A program made the position numbers and the translations under genes. From positions 1-36,388 of the IMG/VR virus record IMGVR_UViG_3300047510_000366: a stretch of DNA of 36,388 bases. The stretch is one strand, 5' to 3'. Shown one piece after another: positions 14,301-19,525 of the stretch. The notes below the pieces were generated by a model that was given only the letters and a program-made list of their open reading frames with translations, was not told the DNA's origin and made no database searches. Positions within the stretch are counted from its first letter, which is position 1, and every line of letters begins with the position of its first letter. This DNA comes from a virus.

Positions 14301-14678
14301 TTAATACCTTTCTTCCCAGTTTGTAACTTCTAGATTTGTTTCAATAACTCTTTCGAATCCACGATAATGATTATCAATATCAACATTGAATTCAGAATGG
14401 TCAATTAGATCTGGATCTTCTGACCAGGGTACTTCAATATCAACTTCCCACTCAGCTTGTACTGTAAAGCGAATGGTGCGTGTTGCAGCAAAGTAATCTT
14501 CTAGAATTTCAGCAATCTCTTCGATATGCTTTTTATCTAGATCGTATACTTCCATCAACGTGCCTGTAATAAATGCACTGATAGACCACAGCTTATCTTC
14601 TGCTTTACCTAGTTTATATTTCAATGCTTCGGATGCTGCTTGTAGCGTCAAGACCTCTGCACTTTTTTCTTCTTCCAT
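14301..14678 (-). CDS. Hypothetical protein, acidic with C-terminal beta domain
   Basis: 125 residues from ATG 14678, chosen because AGAAAGGAAAATA lies directly upstream. The frame runs on upstream to 14849, but that extension would cross a strong stem-loop and the end of the preceding gene. Residues 1-60 are a coiled-coil-like acidic helix (MEEEKSAEVLTLQAASEALK). The rest has beta segments (TIRFTVQAEWEVDIEVPW). It may be a host-directed early protein; function unknown. Confidence 0.65.
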   Translation of the reverse strand: MEEEKSAEVLTLQAASEALKYKLGKAEDKLWSISAFITGTLMEVYDLDKKHIEEIAEILEDYFAATRTIRFTVQAEWEVDIEVPWSEDPDLIDHSEFNVDIDNHYRGFERVIETNLEVTNWEERY

Positions 14679-14699
14679 TATTTTCCTTTCTAAGGGAGT

Positions 14700-14734
14700 G
14701 ACTGTCCCCCTGTCGCGGAACGAGGGGGACAGTC
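14700..14734 (-). promoter_or_regulatory. 12-bp leader stem-loop upstream of the gene at 14678
   Basis: GACTGTCCCCCT (14700-14711) and AGGGGGACAGTC (14723-14734) pair perfectly around an 11-nt loop. On the minus strand it is followed by ACTCCCTTAGAAAGGAAAATA and the ATG, not by a U-run, so it belongs to the leader family described for this arm rather than to intrinsic terminators. The rest of 14679-14820 holds no gene I can support. Confidence 0.7.
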
Positions 14735-14820
14735 TTATTGCCCAGGGAATGTTGGTATAACTACCTGCGTATCGGAATAAATCCTTAAGCTGGTTCACAT
14801 ACCGTAAGCACAGGGCAAAA

Positions 14821-15399
14821 TCAACCAAGAGTTTTTTCCAGGTTGACATCTTCTTGTATTCTTTCTATTGCTTCATCAGCTGTATCTGAATCAACAAATA
14901 CATCAATACCTACACTAAAGATATTACTTGTAGGTGAGATCATTACATATAGATTGAACGGATACCGAATCACTCCGGTATGTACTTCTTCCATCCATTC
15001 ATTAAAGTCAAGTTTACGACTAACTGTCTCATCAGCCCAACCGGTACTCCAACCTTCAGCAATACGAGTCAATCCCTTGAAGTCTGCAGGTTCAAAGTGA
15101 CCACGCCAACCATCAGTCTTAACCCATTGCCTAAAGTTATTACCCTCTAACTTTTCTTCTAGCCAATCTGGTATGCCATCATCTCCGTATTCATTGTAGA
15201 TAATTAAATCTCCAATGTATAGAAGATCATGACCATCCTCACGATAGCGAGTGAATGTACTAAAGTATTGCGTGTCTGTCTCGTAACATTCATAGCATAT
15301 ATAGTCATCCATTACGGTGCTATATATAATATCAGAGTCTTCAGTAATGATTGAATCACAATCTTTTACTGGACATTTTCTTTCGTCTTGAGTTTCCAA
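14821..15399 (-). CDS. Hypothetical protein with N-terminal zinc-ribbon
   Basis: 192 residues, likely TTG start at 15399 (METQDERKCPVKDCD), overlapping the Api92-like gene by 34 nt. Cys pairs CPVKDC (9, 14) and CYEC (35, 38) suggest a zinc-ribbon at the N-terminus. The rest is Asp/Trp-rich (WSTGWADE, FNEWMEEVH) and ends in a helical acidic segment. The ribosome-binding site is poor, so coupling to the upstream gene is likely. No family recognised. Confidence 0.65.
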   Translation of the reverse strand: METQDERKCPVKDCDSIITEDSDIIYSTVMDDYICYECYETDTQYFSTFTRYREDGHDLLYIGDLIIYNEYGDDGIPDWLEEKLEGNNFRQWVKTDGWRGHFEPADFKGLTRIAEGWSTGWADETVSRKLDFNEWMEEVHTGVIRYPFNLYVMISPTSNIFSVGIDVFVDSDTADEAIERIQEDVNLEKTLG

Positions 15400-16055
15400 T
15401 TTCCCCAGTTCCTTCCTGTCTCATCATCTACCCATTCCCATTCTTCTGGATCAGCAGGGCAATCTCTGAACCAGTCCTGCGTATCTTGCCATTCGCATAT
15501 GCATTCTTGACCACGTTCTTCATAGTCTGCATGTGAATCAGGTACATCATACTCTGTCATGAATAAGCTCTGTCCATCTCTGAATGATTCAGAACCACCC
15601 CAACCATTCTCTTCTTCGTAACTTAATTCGAATAAGAGTTCAGGATATTGTTCCGATAAGTTATACAATGCAGTGATAGGTGTTGACCAAGGTGTAGCAA
15701 ATCTATATGAAACAGCATAGCTATTTTCATATGCATCTTCTGATTCGGATACAAGTTCAACATCACTAACATCCCATTTAGTATCCCAGTTAGCCATATT
15801 CCAGGTATACCAATGGTATTCTGTTTCATCTCCTGCAGGTTGCAAAGAGAAATAAATATCTAACTTATCTTCTGGTGGATGCACAATGTTCCATAAAGAA
15901 AATGGAATCTGTATCTCCACATCTATTTGTGGCAACTTTGGATCAGACCATACGTGTTGCTTCACAGTATATGGTTTAGCCAACTGCTCTTTTAACAAGA
16001 GCACATCATCTTTATATCCAGAGATAGTTAGATCGTTATACATCCAATTAGGCAT
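15366..16055 (-). CDS. Api92-like protein with ferredoxin-like domain
   Basis: 229 residues. The opening MPNWMYNDLTISG, the central WNMANWDTKWD (85-95) and FATPWSTPI (119-127) are hallmarks of the Api92-like phage family, named after a gene of phage APSE-1 and described as ferredoxin-like in fold. Members are often encoded on phages and plasmids; the molecular role is unknown to me. The C-terminal 50 residues are Asp/Trp/Cys-rich (CICEW, DCPADPEEWEW). Starts 8 nt inside the preceding gene. Confidence 0.7.
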   Translation of the reverse strand: MPNWMYNDLTISGYKDDVLLLKEQLAKPYTVKQHVWSDPKLPQIDVEIQIPFSLWNIVHPPEDKLDIYFSLQPAGDETEYHWYTWNMANWDTKWDVSDVELVSESEDAYENSYAVSYRFATPWSTPITALYNLSEQYPELLFELSYEEENGWGGSESFRDGQSLFMTEYDVPDSHADYEERGQECICEWQDTQDWFRDCPADPEEWEWVDDETGRNWGNWKLKTKENVQ

Positions 16056-16296
16056 TGGTTTCCTTTTCCATTTCTAGTGCTGCAACAGCATTACGAATGT
16101 CTGTTGCAATTGAATCGGCAGTTGCTGGCTTGAGAAACAATAAAGTATCTACACTTAGATATTTGAATTCATTGTCTTCATTAATGAAGTGTAATGTTTC
16201 TTGAATTCTTACTTTAATCGTACCTTTATCTATGATCTCAACATTGTAAGAAACATTTTCTGAACCTGCTTGACCGAATGTGCTACTTAAATACAT
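16048..16296 (-). CDS. Hypothetical small protein
   Basis: 82 residues, ATG 16296 behind ACGAAAGGTAAAAT, downstream of an 11-bp stem-loop (16318-16348). The first half is beta-like (ENVSYNVEIIDKGTIKVRIQETLHF), the second a helix ending ALEMEKETNA. Overlaps the Api92-like gene by 8 nt. No family recognised. Confidence 0.65.
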   Translation of the reverse strand: MYLSSTFGQAGSENVSYNVEIIDKGTIKVRIQETLHFINEDNEFKYLSVDTLLFLKPATADSIATDIRNAVAALEMEKETNA

Positions 16297-16317
16297 ATTT
16301 TACCTTTCGTTAATTGT

Positions 16318-16348
16318 GGGGGGTAGTGGCAAGACTACACTACCCCCC
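16318..16348 (-). promoter_or_regulatory. 11-bp leader stem-loop upstream of the gene at 16296
   Basis: GGGGGGTAGTG (16318-16328) pairs with CACTACCCCCC (16338-16348), 9-nt loop. On the minus strand it is preceded by CCCAACA and followed by ACAATTAACGAAAGGTAAAAT then ATG. Same layout as the leaders at 17940 and 18447. A second smaller hairpin, GTTCC/GGAAC, lies just upstream near 16355-16370. Confidence 0.75.
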
Positions 16349-16371
16349 TGTTGGGTTCCGGAAGGGAACGA

Positions 16372-17199
16372 TTATAATCCGTATGACAAATAGTTGTCAA
16401 CAGAATCTCTTGTAAATGCTTTATGCAATGCTATAAAGTTTTTATTAACAATTGCTTGATGCACCAAGGATGATAATGAGTAATCTGTAGCCTCATGTAT
16501 AATTTCTAATGCAGTTTCAGTATTTGGTGTTGGCTCACTAAATATATAACTCAATGCTAAAAATGTTAGGAACAAATCTGAATCACTATCAGTAGGTTCG
16601 GAATGCTTTACCATTGCCCAACCTTCAATCTTGGTTAGGTGTGTAAGTACTGCATCTCTAACGTGTACGGATGCTTTCTCAAGCAATCCACAATTGAATA
16701 CACCTGCAGTCTCTAATGAATACATAAATTCATTGAAGACTTGAGTACGAAATTGTAGTGAATCCTCAACCTCTGTAGTCATAAGCCATTTTTTGAGATC
16801 GCTTCTATCAATATCTACACCGTCTTGTGGACAGCAAGATTCCATTCCGCACAAGAGGCTAGCATACTTGCCTGATGCAGAGATAGCAAGACTATCTGCT
16901 AAGTAAAATGTATCATCTAGCTCTTGATTGCTAGCAAGTGATGCTTGTACTCTTCTTGCTCTACCTCTAGCCATATCTAGATCATCTTCTACTGCATATA
17001 CAACATAACGGAAGTTATCTTCATCTACTACAATTCTAGATGCTTCTTCTTCCGAATAGATTCCAATCACAGAATCTTCCATATCTATAACTGCCACACC
17101 ACTATCATACTGCAGCAATCCACTTTGCTCATTTGCAAAGATAAAGGAAGTAAAGGATTTACATCCTAATGTCTTTATGTTCATTACCAATTGACTCAT
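16372..17199 (-). CDS. Probable DUF4192-family protein
   Basis: 275 residues. KYASLLCGMESCCPQDGVDID (around residues 111-131) closely resembles the CxxxxCCPP-type signature of DUF4192, a family largely confined to actinobacteria and their phages. The N-terminal third has the family's beta pattern with a DSGVAVIDMEDSVIG stretch, and the C-terminal half is helical, ending in DNYLSYGL. Function unknown. Starts in an ATGA overlap with the membrane-protein gene; a GCCTTGC/GCAAGGC hairpin and GGAAAGGAATATAG precede the ATG. Confidence 0.6.
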   Translation of the reverse strand: MSQLVMNIKTLGCKSFTSFIFANEQSGLLQYDSGVAVIDMEDSVIGIYSEEEASRIVVDEDNFRYVVYAVEDDLDMARGRARRVQASLASNQELDDTFYLADSLAISASGKYASLLCGMESCCPQDGVDIDRSDLKKWLMTTEVEDSLQFRTQVFNEFMYSLETAGVFNCGLLEKASVHVRDAVLTHLTKIEGWAMVKHSEPTDSDSDLFLTFLALSYIFSEPTPNTETALEIIHEATDYSLSSLVHQAIVNKNFIALHKAFTRDSVDNYLSYGL

Positions 17200-17369
17200 C
17201 TATATTCCTTTCCGGTGGAGCCTTGCTCGGCACGGAGACGTGCAAGGCGACTATTTAATTTCTCTTGTCTTTCTTTCTCATCTTTTATACCAATGAAAAA
17301 TCCAAAACCATACATAGTAAGGCCAAAGAATATCCATACTCCATAAAATACTAGATCATAAATGTCCAT
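17196..17369 (-). CDS. 57-residue single-span membrane protein
   Basis: ATG 17369 with GAAAGG 8 nt upstream. MDIYDLVFYGVWIFFGLTMY and GFGFFIG form one long membrane helix (about 5-28), followed by a highly charged helix (KDEKERQEKLNSRLARLRAEQ) in the cytoplasm. The TGA overlaps the next ATG. The charged tail is encoded across the stem-loop that precedes the DUF4192-like gene. Possibly a membrane-anchored host-interaction protein; unknown. Confidence 0.65.
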   Translation of the reverse strand: MDIYDLVFYGVWIFFGLTMYGFGFFIGIKDEKERQEKLNSRLARLRAEQGSTGKEYR

Positions 17370-17398
17370 ACCCCATACCTTTCAATAGTTGTATACGC

Positions 17399-17524
17399 CT
17401 AGTGGTCTGCCAAAACGCTCTGGGGGTTGCCCAAAGTTTGTGTTGGACGGTGCCTTGCCTCAGCCATAAGAGCATTATCGGCGGAGCTTGCGGAGCCTTG
17501 ATAATGCATAAGAATGTATTGCAT
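17399..17524 (-). CDS. Possible 41-residue protein
   Basis: ATG 17524 lies 6 nt behind CAGAAAGGA and after an intrinsic terminator (17541-17581). The product begins MQYILMHYQGSASSADNALM. The coding stretch also contains one copy of the CCAACACAAAC box (17436-17446) that elsewhere lies in leaders, so part of this may be regulatory RNA rather than a gene. Weakly supported. Confidence 0.4.
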   Translation of the reverse strand: MQYILMHYQGSASSADNALMAEARHRPTQTLGNPQSVLADH

Positions 17525-17540
17525 AGCAATTCCTTTCTGA

Positions 17541-17581
17541 AAAAATAAAAAAAGGGATACCGAGCCGAAGCCCGGTATCCC
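17541..17581 (-). terminator. Intrinsic terminator after the SSB-like gene
   Basis: On the minus strand GGGATACCG pairs with CGGTATCCC (plus-strand positions 17573-17581 and 17554-17562) and is followed by TTTTTTTATTTTT. This is the clearest rho-independent terminator inside the minus arm. Genes below it need read-through or a promoter between 17370 and 17541. Confidence 0.85.
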
Positions 17582-17588
17582 TCTCATA

Positions 17589-17939
17589 TTATGCACTAAC
17601 TTCATCAACCAATGGTTCAACTGAAGTAACTTCAATAATGTCAATGAACTTTAGCGGTTCACCGTCTTTGCTGGTCTTGCGAGTAACTAATTCACCTACG
17701 ATAACTACATCTTGACCTGCAAACATATCAAACGCTTCTGCAACATATTGGCTAGTAGTGTTCAATACTTTATTAGTAACGAATGCATCGAATGTTTCAC
17801 CTGCATTGTTCTGAACTGACTTTGTAACTCGGATGTTTGCACCTATCCATTTTACCTGTCCATAAGGTGCAACTGCTCTTACACCTTTCTTAGCATCAAC
17901 TGTCAATTTACCTGACAGTGTGATTTCGTTTTTATACAT
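17589..17939 (-). CDS. Single-stranded-DNA-binding-protein-like (OB-fold)
   Basis: 116 residues. MYKNEITLSGKLTVDAKKG, then WIGANIRVTKSV, FDAFVTNKVL and DVVIVGELVTRKTSKDGEPL follow the strand order and the 'kG..v.v.G.l' turn of OB-fold SSB proteins, and the C-terminus is acidic. Position in a replication arm supports ssDNA binding. Sequence similarity is weak, and the usual aromatic DNA contacts are not obvious, so a general OB-fold protein remains possible. Leader with stem-loop and ACTAAGAAAGGTAAG upstream; own terminator downstream, suggesting high expression. Confidence 0.5.
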   Translation of the reverse strand: MYKNEITLSGKLTVDAKKGVRAVAPYGQVKWIGANIRVTKSVQNNAGETFDAFVTNKVLNTTSQYVAEAFDMFAGQDVVIVGELVTRKTSKDGEPLKFIDIIEVTSVEPLVDEVSA

Positions 17940-18007
17940 ACTTACTTACCTTTCTTAGTAGGGAGAGTGGTGCACGAAGTCCCACTCTCCCATAGTTTGT
18001 GTTGGTT
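17940..18007 (-). promoter_or_regulatory. SAS/ESAS-like leader of the SSB-like gene
   Basis: Read on the minus strand: AACCAACACAAAC (18007-17995), then GGGAGAGTGG (17991-17982) paired with CCACTCTCCC (17970-17961) over an 11-nt loop, then TACTAAGAAAGGTAAGTAAGT and ATG. The box and ribosome-binding segment match the leader at 18449-18510 almost base for base, while the stem sequence differs completely. Confidence 0.8.
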
Positions 18008-18446
18008 ACTTACCTTTTCTGTGTGAACAGAACGGTGCTTCTGGGCAAAGCCCTGTCTTGAGCCATACTAGCCAATGTTCTGGACAAGCACTGCTCTTTT
18101 CATCTACGTAATCGTAGTTGACTCCGATTGGTTTCATACCCCAACCGTCTTGAGGATTGTACGAACTTTCCCAAGCCTCACGTGTTTCCATTTCGGTTAC
18201 TTCTGTAACTGAAAGGTCCAATTCAAAGAGGTCTCTTTCGGTGAGAAGGATACCTTCTTTAGTCACAAGGAATCTGCGACGTGCATATAGAATCTCGTAT
18301 GGATGGTCTCCTACGGTTCTATCCCAAGCGTTTGCCAAACGCTCTTCTGCTAGAACTTCTTCGTTCATAGCATCTATCTCTTCGGCTGTCATCTCGTCAA
18401 GAGACTTGACGATTGTAAAGCCAAACGGAATGTATTCGTCTTTCAT
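18006..18446 (-). CDS. Hypothetical early protein
   Basis: 146 residues, ATG 18446 behind ACTAAGAAAGGTAAGA. Acidic N-terminal half (SLDEMTAEEIDAMNEEVLAEE), a basic RRRFLVTKEG patch in the middle, and a Cys/His-containing end (CPEHWLVW, CPEAPFCSHRK) that may bind zinc. No family recognised. The stop codon overlaps the CCAACACAAAC box of the next leader. Confidence 0.65.
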   Translation of the reverse strand: MKDEYIPFGFTIVKSLDEMTAEEIDAMNEEVLAEERLANAWDRTVGDHPYEILYARRRFLVTKEGILLTERDLFELDLSVTEVTEMETREAWESSYNPQDGWGMKPIGVNYDYVDEKSSACPEHWLVWLKTGLCPEAPFCSHRKGK

Positions 18447-18448
18447 TC

Positions 18449-18510
18449 TTACCTTTCTTAGTAGAGACTAGGCTTGTCGCTTGCCCAAGCCTAGTCGGTT
18501 TGTGTTGGTT
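18449..18510 (-). promoter_or_regulatory. SAS/ESAS-like leader of the gene at 18446
   Basis: Minus strand: AACCAACACAAAC (18510-18498), then GACTAGGCTTG (18496-18486) perfectly paired with CAAGCCTAGTC (18476-18466) over a 9-nt loop, then TCTACTAAGAAAGGTAAGA and ATG. No U-run follows, so it is not a terminator. Confidence 0.8.
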
Positions 18511-18631
18511 ATCTATTGTCCAAGAGGTACGCAATACCTACTACGATACCGAACAATAGTGCCATTCCTCCAAGTGCGAGGAAGTATGCGACTGGGTCGT
18601 CATTGAAACAAGAAGCGATAACGGATAACAT
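18509..18631 (-). CDS. 40-residue single-span membrane protein
   Basis: ATG 18631 behind CAACAGAAAGGTAGACATT. The product MLSVIASCFNDDPVAYF continues into LALGGMALLFGIVVGIAYLL, one membrane helix, and ends DNR. Short soluble ends on both sides. The stop lies at the edge of the next leader. Function unknown; phage early membrane peptides sometimes block superinfection, which is speculation here. Confidence 0.7.
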   Translation of the reverse strand: MLSVIASCFNDDPVAYFLALGGMALLFGIVVGIAYLLDNR

Positions 18632-18652
18632 AATGTCTACCTTTCTGTTGGA

Positions 18653-18856
18653 TTAGAAGTAAGGTAGAGACTCGTCGTCATCTACCCATTCTAATTCTTT
18701 GTAGTGGCAACCTAGCAATGCTGGTATTTCACAGCACAGAGGCTCGTCTTGCTTATGTGACAAGCAGAAAAAGATTGGTTCTTCGTGGAACTCGCAGTTC
18801 CAAGCGAATGATGCGTGACGGTCATTGCATATGTCACACATAGGTAAAAAGAACAT
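18653..18856 (-). CDS. Cys/His-rich small protein, first gene of the minus arm
   Basis: 67 residues, ATG 18856 behind ACTAAGAAAGGTTACT. Contains CDICNDRH (Cys7, Cys10, His14), later CEFHEEP and FFCLSHKQ, then LCC; a likely zinc-binding fold with two knuckles. Ends in an acidic DDDESLPYF tail. It is the first gene transcribed leftward from the divergent region, so it is probably made earliest. No family recognised. Confidence 0.65.
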   Translation of the reverse strand: MFFLPMCDICNDRHASFAWNCEFHEEPIFFCLSHKQDEPLCCEIPALLGCHYKELEWVDDDESLPYF

Positions 18857-18977
18857 AGTAACCTTTCTTAGTATGATGCCCTAGTGCCTAGGCATAGGCA
18901 TAATTATTATGATTAATAATTACATCCTCCTCCTGATTGCTAAGGCTATGACAAGGTAGAAGTATGCGAAGCCAACT

Positions 18978-19239
18978 CCATTGCGAAGCAATGGTCGGTC
19001 AAGGGTGAAGCCCTTGCGGGGTAAGGGGCAGAGCCCCTGATTATTCCATTGCGTAGCAATGGCGGGGTCAAGGGCGAGTAGTCCTTGTGGGTCAAGGGCA
19101 AAGCCCTGAGGATAGAATTATATAACCTTATCTGTGTCAAGGTAATGTAAATATTCCTACCAAAATACCCTGCCATTCCGGTAAGAATAATTCCTTGGCA
19201 AGGCCAAGAATCGCCGAAGGTCTGCCCTGCATAGCAGGG
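18978..19239. repeat. Array of short 3-nt-loop hairpins
   Basis: Five compact inverted repeats with 3-nt loops: CCATTGC-gaa-GCAATGG (18978-18994), AGGGGC-aga-GCCCCT (19024-19038), CCATTGC-gta-GCAATGG (19046-19062), AGGGC-aaa-GCCCT (19095-19107) and CCCTGC-ata-GCAGGG (19225-19239). Looser ones lie between, such as AAGGG/CCCTT (19001-19015) and CTTGG/CCAAG (19194-19208). The hairpin units are GC-rich against an AT-rich surround, and two share the same CCATTGC arm. Confidence 0.85.
19112..19140 (-). promoter_or_regulatory. Candidate leftward promoter elements
   Basis: On the minus strand TTGACA (19140-19135) is followed, after only 12 nt, by TATAAT (19122-19117). Both match consensus but the spacing is 5 nt too short for a standard sigma-70 promoter. 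With a 17-nt spacer the -10 would be the poor TTCTAT. Transcripts from here would carry most of the hairpin array as a leader. Confidence 0.25.
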
Positions 19240-19321
19240 TATGACCCGAGGTGATTAATGTACCGCAGTAGTAGGTACGTAATCTCATTCATATTTTTTT
19301 GTGGGTTATATGGGTACAAAA

Positions 19322-19376
19322 TAGGACATTTTATAACTATTTTCTGGGACTATAGTCCTATTACCCCCTATAGGAC
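19322..19376. promoter_or_regulatory. Candidate operator: three TAGGAC motifs and a palindrome
   Basis: TAGGAC occurs at 19322-19327 and 19371-19376 on the plus strand and at 19355-19360 on the minus strand. The middle copy abuts the 12-bp perfect palindrome GGACTATAGTCC (19347-19358). Spacing (28 and 10 nt gaps) and symmetry suggest protein binding near the rightward promoter. Confidence 0.4.
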
Positions 19377-19417
19377 GGATTAGTATAAGGTATAAGGTTA
19401 AATATTTATTATTAATA

Positions 19418-19440
19418 ACAAGCCCCTTTAGGGGGCTTGT
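19418..19440. terminator. Terminator-like hairpin upstream of terminase
   Basis: ACAAGCCCC (19418-19426) pairs with GGGGCTTGT (19432-19440) over a 5-nt loop. The minus-strand side continues TTATTAATAATAAATATT, which is U-rich; the plus side continues ATATTATATAATT. It may shield the two arms from each other or act as a leader hairpin for the terminase mRNA. Confidence 0.5.
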
Positions 19441-19525
19441 ATATTATATAATTAATACCTACAGATAGGTGGGCTGTAAGGTATGATTATATTTATGTTT
19501 TATATATCTTTTATTAAGGATCTTT

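Larger units (their letters stand above)
18857..19525. other. 669-nt divergent intergenic region without genes
   Basis: Separates the leftward early arm from the rightward terminase. From left to right it holds the leader of the first early gene (ATGCCTA/TAGGGCAT hairpin and ACTAAGAAAGGTTACT), a string of short hairpins (18978-19239), an AT-rich part with candidate promoter elements, three TAGGAC motifs around a palindrome (19322-19376), a terminator-like hairpin (19418-19440) and the AAGGATC ribosome-binding site of the terminase. Frames that stay open here lack ribosome-binding sites and cross the hairpins; I do not call them genes. Confidence 0.8.

Noticed and set aside
14679-14849. 57-codon upstream extension of the gene at 14301
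   Set aside because: It crosses a 12-bp stem-loop and the end of the previous gene; the ATG at 14678 has AGAAAGGAAAATA directly upstream.
18923-18991. Possible 22-residue membrane peptide starting at TTG on the minus strand, ending near an AGGAGGAGG
   Set aside because: The start has no ribosome-binding site and lies inside a hairpin; the AGGAGGAGG is followed by ATG TAA, which encodes nothing.
18946-19176. Minus-strand open frame of 76 codons in the divergent region
   Set aside because: No ribosome-binding site; it runs through the hairpin array and its product has no gene-like composition.
18978-19239. CRISPR array or tRNA cluster
   Set aside because: The repeats are short hairpins of differing sequence without unique spacers of constant length, and no cloverleaf or T-loop consensus is present.
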